From Candidatus Delongbacteria bacterium (GTDB taxonomy: Bacteria; Bacteroidota; Bacteroidia; Bacteroidales; ML635J-15), in assembly GCA_027858215.1 (NCBI GenBank), contig JAQIDD010000269.1, forward strand, positions 1 to 19,859: 19,859 nt of DNA, in the 5' to 3' direction. The translations under genes were made by a program, and so were the position numbers. The notes under the pieces were generated by a model. The model was not told the DNA's origin. It did no database searches and saw only the letters and a list, made by a program, of their open reading frames with translations. This document shows, in pieces, positions 15,148 through 19,859 of the stretch (positions within the stretch are counted from its first letter, which is position 1; the number at the start of each line of letters is the position of its first letter).

Positions 15148-16431
15148 CTATTGCCGGTAAACGATAACATCGTCAAGCAGGAACAAGGTAGATTCTACAT
15201 TGCTTCCTGTGTATTTGAATGCGATATACACTTCTTCATTTGTGTAATCACTCAAATCAACTTCACTTGCCAACGTCCAGTCGGGAGCATATCCACTGAC
15301 AGGGCCATCTGATATATCAGCCGTGACTTCTGTCCAGTTGCTGTTGTCTGGTGTGTTCCCGTCATAGTCAGTGGATATCATTACCTGCAGTGTTCCATTT
15401 TTGTCATAAGCAGCACGTGTAACAAAATCCATGGCATGGTCTCCATCTTGGAGTAATATAGCAGGAGAAATCAACCAACTTTCCACACTGCTTTCGCTGG
15501 CATCACGGCCATCAATAATAGCAGATACCGTTCTTCCGGTTGTTTTGGCTTTCCATGATAATATTCCGGCTGTGCTTATGTTATACCATCCCTCAAGGCT
15601 GATAAGTTGGCCATTATCAGCCGAATTGAAATTTTCAGAAAACACAGTATCATACACACCACAACGCAGGCCATCCATATTCAGTTCATAATATGAGCGG
15701 AGATACAATTGCCACTCATCTCTGAACTGGCCGACTATAGCAATCAGGGAACCTCTTCCTTCCGGAACCCGGTAGGAAGCAAAATCAGCATACCCGGATG
15801 TTCTCACGGTCATTTGCTGGCCGTCACAATTTTCAATGGTTCGGTTTTCAGTGAGGAGGTTTTCAGTATCAGCAAAGGTTTTTCCAATATCATCTTCAAT
15901 AAACTGCACATTGGTTAATTTAATAAGCTCCCCCTGATAGGCACCTGTCTGTATCTGGCCAATTTCTACTTCCTCGGGTGTAATCTCACAATCGGTAGCT
16001 ATTTTTACAATATTTTCATCCACATGTACCGAATCAAGTTGCAGCATGTTTTCATAATCTCCGAGAATAAGACCGTTTAAAAATAAACGAACAGAATCTC
16101 CCTGGTATATACCGCCGCTGGACATCAAATGCAAATTAATAGCACCGGTTTCATCCTGCACATACGCAGATTTATAGATGTTTCCTTTCTTGTCATCCAT
16201 GGTGCAAGCGCAATACACGGAATAATCTTTTGAAAATTTATACCCTTCAGGATACATTCCAGATTGTACACTGTCAATGTACATTTGTCTGAGATCCCCG
16301 ATGGTTAACACATTTCCGGTGGGAATATCCTGGATTTCAGGTTCATCAAAGTCATCATGAATGCAACTGCCAAACAGAAAAACAGTGGCAAGCAGGATCA
16401 GAATTCCGATTTTATATGCTGTATTTTTCAC
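15148..16431 (-). CDS. DUF5689 lipoprotein with C-terminal choice-of-anchor-J-like domain
   Basis: A 427-residue lipoprotein: signal peptide MKNTAYKIGILILLATVFLFG, lipidated Cys22 followed by the acidic stretch IHDDFDEPE. Residues ~40-265 form a DUF5689-type, OB-fold-like region (TIGDLRQMY, KGNIYKSAYVQDETGAINL, GELIKLTNVQF, RTIENCDGQQMTVRTSGYAD). Residues ~270-427 resemble a choice-of-anchor J/MAM-like beta-sandwich (FSENFNSADNG, SWLISPAILLQDGDHAMDF, TLFLLDDVIVYRQ), a domain often used for carbohydrate or protein binding outside the cell. The start is GTG at 16431: an in-frame stop lies five codons upstream and the GTG begins a textbook signal peptide. It is last of three minus-strand genes, 33 nt after its paralogue, and ends 19 nt from the oppositely directed purF-like gene. 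Ligand unknown. Confidence 0.85.
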   Translation of the reverse strand: MKNTAYKIGILILLATVFLFGSCIHDDFDEPEIQDIPTGNVLTIGDLRQMYIDSVQSGMYPEGYKFSKDYSVYCACTMDDKKGNIYKSAYVQDETGAINLHLMSSGGIYQGDSVRLFLNGLILGDYENMLQLDSVHVDENIVKIATDCEITPEEVEIGQIQTGAYQGELIKLTNVQFIEDDIGKTFADTENLLTENRTIENCDGQQMTVRTSGYADFASYRVPEGRGSLIAIVGQFRDEWQLYLRSYYELNMDGLRCGVYDTVFSENFNSADNGQLISLEGWYNISTAGILSWKAKTTGRTVSAIIDGRDASESSVESWLISPAILLQDGDHAMDFVTRAAYDKNGTLQVMISTDYDGNTPDNSNWTEVTADISDGPVSGYAPDWTLASEVDLSDYTNEEVYIAFKYTGSNVESTLFLLDDVIVYRQ

Positions 16432-16464
16432 AATAATAGAGTTTTAATATTCAATCAATTCATT

Positions 16465-17250
16465 TTAGTTAGTTTCTCCACAACGGGGCCCATCCAGATT
16501 AACCTCATCTGTAGTGCGTATTAACAACTGCCAGGCAATATCCCCGCCTGAATACTGAAATTTTGTTATCACACCGGTAATATCACCTTTCCCTTCCGGC
16601 AGGCTATCCCTTGCAAATTCGGCATAATCACTTGTTCTTACGATGATACTCTGACCATCACAATTTTCAAGTGTGCGATTTTGTGCCGAAGCACCATTTG
16701 CGTCTGCATACGTGTTGTTTAGCTCGCTTTCTGCAAATTGTACATCATTCAGCTTAATCAGTTCACAATCGTATTCCCCTGACATCACTTCGGGAATGGT
16801 AGTAACAGCAGGTTCTATGTTATTATTTTCTTTCTGCACTACAATGTGTGTTTCAATCTCAAGGATTTCGTCAAATACAAGCTCAAGTTTACCGCTGTAA
16901 TCAACAATGGTTGCTTTATTCAAATTAATCCTCACGCACTCTCCGGCATGAACAGCCCCAGCAGTGCTTAACCGGTATAAATTTATGCCACCGGTTTCAT
17001 CCTGCACATACGCTTCCTTGTAAATATTGCCTTTTGAATCATCCATGATAACCGTGGCATACAACATGTAATCTTCTGTAAACTGATAATTTTCTCCACT
17101 GTCCTGATATATCTGATACACATCCTCAATGTTGAGTTTCATGTCTTCAAGTACCGTATTCAAAGGGGGGTGATCAAAGTCATCGACACAGGCAAAAACA
17201 CCGAAAAGCATCAATGTAAACAAGCTTATTATCGAAATATTTTTATTCAT
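16465..17250 (-). CDS. DUF5689 lipoprotein (short paralogue)
   Basis: A 261-residue lipoprotein with signal MNKNISIISLFTLMLFGVFA, lipidated Cys21 and the acidic stretch VDDFDHPP. The mature protein is one DUF5689-type OB-fold-like region that aligns along its whole length with the first ~265 residues of the downstream gene. Shared blocks are DDSKGNIYKEAYVQDETGGI (the other has DDKKGNIYKSAYVQDETGAI), CELIKLNDVQF, NRTLENCDGQ, VRTSDYAEFA and the terminal LDGPRCG. It lacks the C-terminal beta-sandwich and stops just after the RCG. The pair looks like a tandem duplication with later domain gain or loss. It lies 17 nt after the TonB-dependent receptor, so probably an accessory protein of it. Confidence 0.84.
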   Translation of the reverse strand: MNKNISIISLFTLMLFGVFACVDDFDHPPLNTVLEDMKLNIEDVYQIYQDSGENYQFTEDYMLYATVIMDDSKGNIYKEAYVQDETGGINLYRLSTAGAVHAGECVRINLNKATIVDYSGKLELVFDEILEIETHIVVQKENNNIEPAVTTIPEVMSGEYDCELIKLNDVQFAESELNNTYADANGASAQNRTLENCDGQSIIVRTSDYAEFARDSLPEGKGDITGVITKFQYSGGDIAWQLLIRTTDEVNLDGPRCGETN

Positions 17251-17267
17251 TGGATTAGATTTTAAAA

Positions 17268-19793
17268 TTAGAAACTAAAATACAGGTTAAGAAAATAGGT
17301 CCGTCCATACATATAAAAATATTTTGGCGGAAATTTATCAATGTCTGCAATGTCATATCGGTATTGTTCAAAGCCACCGATCCTAAAATCGGTTGTATTT
17401 AAGGCATTGTTCACACTCAATGTAAATCCTGCGTAATAATCACCCCATTTAAAAGATTTACCGCCAAAGAAATTCATTGTATAATTAGCTTCCAACATTT
17501 TTTGATCCAGCATTTCATCCCACTGGGGGTCATCCACAACGAAATTTTCTATAGCTTCTGCTGTTCTTCTGTCCGGACTGAAATCCAGGAAAATTCTGTC
17601 AAAATAATTTACATTCACACCGGCAAACCAATAATTGGGCGAATTGTATTTAATTCCGACACTACCAACCACTTCAGGCATATTCCCCAGGTGATAATTC
17701 TTAATGTAAACGGTACGGTCTTCAGCGATAATCTCGGAATCATTATCCTGTGCAATGGTAACTGATGGGCGTGAATTATAAATGTATTGTCCCCATGATC
17801 CTGCTGCATTCACAGAAAAGGTCGGTGTAATGTCAACATTCAGCCCCATTTCGGTACCATAATACAACTTGTCCAAATCAGTCATGATATAATTAACAAA
17901 ACTATTGAGTTCATCATGATAAAAACTCCGGTTCCACAAACCATCTCTGAACGAAGTAAAAAAGCCTGTCAAACGTAAATCAACAGAGGGAGCACTCCAC
18001 ACATAAGACAGATCACCTGCCAGTATTTTCTCGCTTGTCAAATCATCCACTGTATGATTACGTGTGCGGGGAGAAATGTAAGCATCTCTGAAGTACGGTG
18101 CATTTGTCATGTATCCTGCATTGAAAAGCACAAAGTGCCGGCCGGTGATTTTATGGGTAAAGCCTGTTTTTATACCATAATCAACAAAATGTTTCTTGGG
18201 TGAGTCTCCCAGTGATTCGGTTGGGAATTTCCCATTTCTGCGATTACCGGTCCGCCAGAATTCTGTGTAAGCCAATTTTCCTGACACATAAAAATCCACC
18301 CTGTTTACTTGTGGAAATTTGAAGTTCAATTGTGCAAAAGCATCATGGCTGTTTACATTTGCAATATAATCGTATCCGATGATATCTCCCTCCTTTGCAA
18401 TGTGGTTGGGATTATCCATATCGTTGTCTGCAACACTGGGATCGGCAAAATCACGTTCGGCAAACTGGTCAATGTCAAGCCAGTAATCACCACCCAGAAG
18501 ATCAACTACCGTCTGAAAATGATGTCCTTTATAAAACCTAAAATTCAACGCCCCGGTAAATGTGGTGTACTCATCCAATTTATTTGTGTAGGTTGAATTG
18601 GCACCATACTGTCTGATATCGGTACGCCCTTCTTCAATGATAAATTTTGAGCGCATGCCGGTAACATCATTGCCAATAATGCCTTCAGCGTTATTCACCG
18701 TATAAAGGTTTTTTGCGTTGGCCTGATAAAAACTTTCCCAGTCAAGCTGAGTAACATCCTCGTTACCTGATTGCCACAGTTGCGTATAATATTGAGACAT
18801 TTCGGGGTCATCTTTCCAATAACTCGGCAGTTTTTTATAATAATCCGGACGTGGATCAGCAGCATCGTACCAATTCAAACGCGTAGAACCTCCCCGTCCG
18901 AATGTGTAGTTTATTCCTGTGGTAAGTTTTTGTGTTTCATCAATATCCCAGTAATGATTGATCAACACTTTTGGTTTGTGATAGTTGCTTACCCTGGAGT
19001 TTCTTTTTTCGCCATTCTGATAGCCCCAATATGGATTGTAAAAGTTGTTGTCTGCCAGGTCATAAACTTCCTGTGTGCCTACCCCGGTTTTTCCCCGGCG
19101 TGATGGAGCTCCAAAACCGACAAGACCAATGCTGTGTTTTTCATTCAGCTTCCGTTCAACAGACAATAAATAAGCATAGGCATCATAAAAAGAGCCTTCA
19201 ACATACCCTTCTTTAGCCCAACGCTTGGACCCTGATAAGGTAATTGCCCAGCCATTGTCCATCATACCTGTACTGTGTATAAACATGGCACGATTTGTAT
19301 AACTTTTGTTAGCCAGCGAATAAGTCACGCGGGTTTGTTTCCTGTCTTTGGAGGCTCTCATTGTAATATTGGTTAGCCCTGCGACATTCCCAAAGCCATA
19401 ATCATTTGCTTTCAACCCAATGGTAATGGTTTTGTTTCTTACGGCATCATTCAGGCCTCCCCAATTGCTCCAGTAAGCAGGGCCGTTTTCTATGTTATTC
19501 ATTACCATGTTATTGACTGTAACGTCCAGATAACGACTGTCGTATCCACGGATATTGAACCTGGCCTGGCTGAATACATAAGCAGCACGCTGCACAAAAA
19601 TATCACTGGAAGAGTGCAATAAGCCTGCAATGTTTTGTGATTGTTCTCCTTCTGTCAGTTCAGATTCTGAAATGGTAAATACTTCCACCTCACCCTGGAC
19701 TTCCTGTTCAATTCTGGTCGTGTCTTCTTCATTTTGTCCGAAAACCTGTGATATGGGAAATAACACAAGAAAAATCAAGGCATATTTTTTCAT
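17268..19793 (-). CDS. TonB-dependent outer-membrane receptor
   Basis: An 841-residue outer-membrane transporter driven by TonB-ExbBD. The signal peptide is MKKYALIFLVLFPISQVFGQ. A plug domain follows at about residues 35-150 (VEVFTISESELTEGE, then SSSDIFVQRAAYVFSQARFN and IRGYDSRYLDVTVNN). The rest has the alternating Tyr/Trp/Gly-rich pattern of a 22-strand barrel with long polar loops, and it ends in Phe (TYFLNLYFSF) as expected for a BAM substrate. The N-terminal carboxypeptidase-D-like beta-sandwich typical of SusC proteins is absent, and no SusD follows, so it is not a Sus-type glycan system. Two DUF5689 lipoproteins lie downstream within 17 and 33 nt. The substrate cannot be read from the sequence. 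Confidence 0.9.
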   Translation of the reverse strand: MKKYALIFLVLFPISQVFGQNEEDTTRIEQEVQGEVEVFTISESELTEGEQSQNIAGLLHSSSDIFVQRAAYVFSQARFNIRGYDSRYLDVTVNNMVMNNIENGPAYWSNWGGLNDAVRNKTITIGLKANDYGFGNVAGLTNITMRASKDRKQTRVTYSLANKSYTNRAMFIHSTGMMDNGWAITLSGSKRWAKEGYVEGSFYDAYAYLLSVERKLNEKHSIGLVGFGAPSRRGKTGVGTQEVYDLADNNFYNPYWGYQNGEKRNSRVSNYHKPKVLINHYWDIDETQKLTTGINYTFGRGGSTRLNWYDAADPRPDYYKKLPSYWKDDPEMSQYYTQLWQSGNEDVTQLDWESFYQANAKNLYTVNNAEGIIGNDVTGMRSKFIIEEGRTDIRQYGANSTYTNKLDEYTTFTGALNFRFYKGHHFQTVVDLLGGDYWLDIDQFAERDFADPSVADNDMDNPNHIAKEGDIIGYDYIANVNSHDAFAQLNFKFPQVNRVDFYVSGKLAYTEFWRTGNRRNGKFPTESLGDSPKKHFVDYGIKTGFTHKITGRHFVLFNAGYMTNAPYFRDAYISPRTRNHTVDDLTSEKILAGDLSYVWSAPSVDLRLTGFFTSFRDGLWNRSFYHDELNSFVNYIMTDLDKLYYGTEMGLNVDITPTFSVNAAGSWGQYIYNSRPSVTIAQDNDSEIIAEDRTVYIKNYHLGNMPEVVGSVGIKYNSPNYWFAGVNVNYFDRIFLDFSPDRRTAEAIENFVVDDPQWDEMLDQKMLEANYTMNFFGGKSFKWGDYYAGFTLSVNNALNTTDFRIGGFEQYRYDIADIDKFPPKYFYMYGRTYFLNLYFSF

Positions 19794-19827
19794 CTAAATG
19801 CTGTTTAATTTTTAAAAAATCATTGGT

Positions 19828-19835
19828 CAAAAGTA
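19828..19835 (-). promoter_or_regulatory. Candidate -7 element for the receptor/DUF5689 operon
   Basis: On the minus strand TACTTTTG matches TAnnTTTG exactly, 34 nt before the receptor ATG, predicting a leader of about 28 nt. The -33 region is at or beyond the window edge. No regulatory gene is adjacent in the window. Confidence 0.5.
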
Positions 19836-19859
19836 ATAAAAAATCGATTTTTTTCATAG

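Noticed and set aside
18309..19216. Several plus-strand open frames opposite the TonB receptor
   Set aside because: Antisense shadows of a well-supported receptor gene with continuous barrel-like composition.

Overview
The window looks like part of a Bacteroidota chromosome, possibly a Bacteroidales/Marinilabiliales-type lineage; the rank below phylum is a guess. It is AT-rich. Start codons lack Shine-Dalgarno sequences. Five transcription units are preceded, 11-50 nt upstream of the start codon, by exact copies of the Bacteroidota -7 promoter element TAnnTTTG. The gene content also fits: DUF5689 lipoproteins beside a TonB-dependent receptor, a DUF6427-like membrane protein after purD, an asnS-rpoN pair, and the long Bacteroidota-type PurF homologue. 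No rRNA, tRNA, CRISPR array, insertion sequence or prophage gene was seen.

Layout, plus strand. (1) 2-2695: the 3' part of ftsH, a small DUF2007-like gene and cdsA, overlapping one another by 4 and 14 nt. (2) 2696-2757: a gap holding a perfect 12-bp palindrome. (3) 2806-6358: asnS, rpoN (sigma-54) and a PAP2-like membrane protein. (4) 6506-8777: purD and a polytopic membrane protein. (5) 8972-13102: a SUF iron-sulfur assembly operon, sufB - HEAT-like gene - sufC - sufD, in which sufC is split by a one-base excess in an A8 tract. (6) 13236-15128: a long amidophosphoribosyltransferase homologue. Minus strand, convergent with it: (7) 19793-15148: a TonB-dependent receptor followed by two tandem paralogous DUF5689 lipoproteins, probably one outer-membrane operon.

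How the genes fit together. Most of the plus strand is housekeeping: membrane protein quality control and phospholipid synthesis (ftsH, cdsA), tRNA charging, an alternative sigma factor, early purine synthesis (the PurF-like enzyme would make phosphoribosylamine, which PurD consumes) and Fe-S cluster assembly lying between the two purine genes. The minus-strand operon is accessory: a receptor without a SusD partner, accompanied by two OB-fold-like lipoproteins with acidic residues just after the lipidated cysteine, which suggests surface display.

Most worth a second look: the sufC frameshift, the HEAT-like gene embedded in the suf operon, the tandem DUF5689/receptor cassette, the altered oxyanion-hole motif in the PurF homologue, the Lys-Asp to Lys-Asn change in the CdsA signature, and the palindrome before asnS. 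No wholly new system is evident; the receptor/DUF5689 cassette and the HEAT-like Suf gene are the best candidates for uncharacterised biology.
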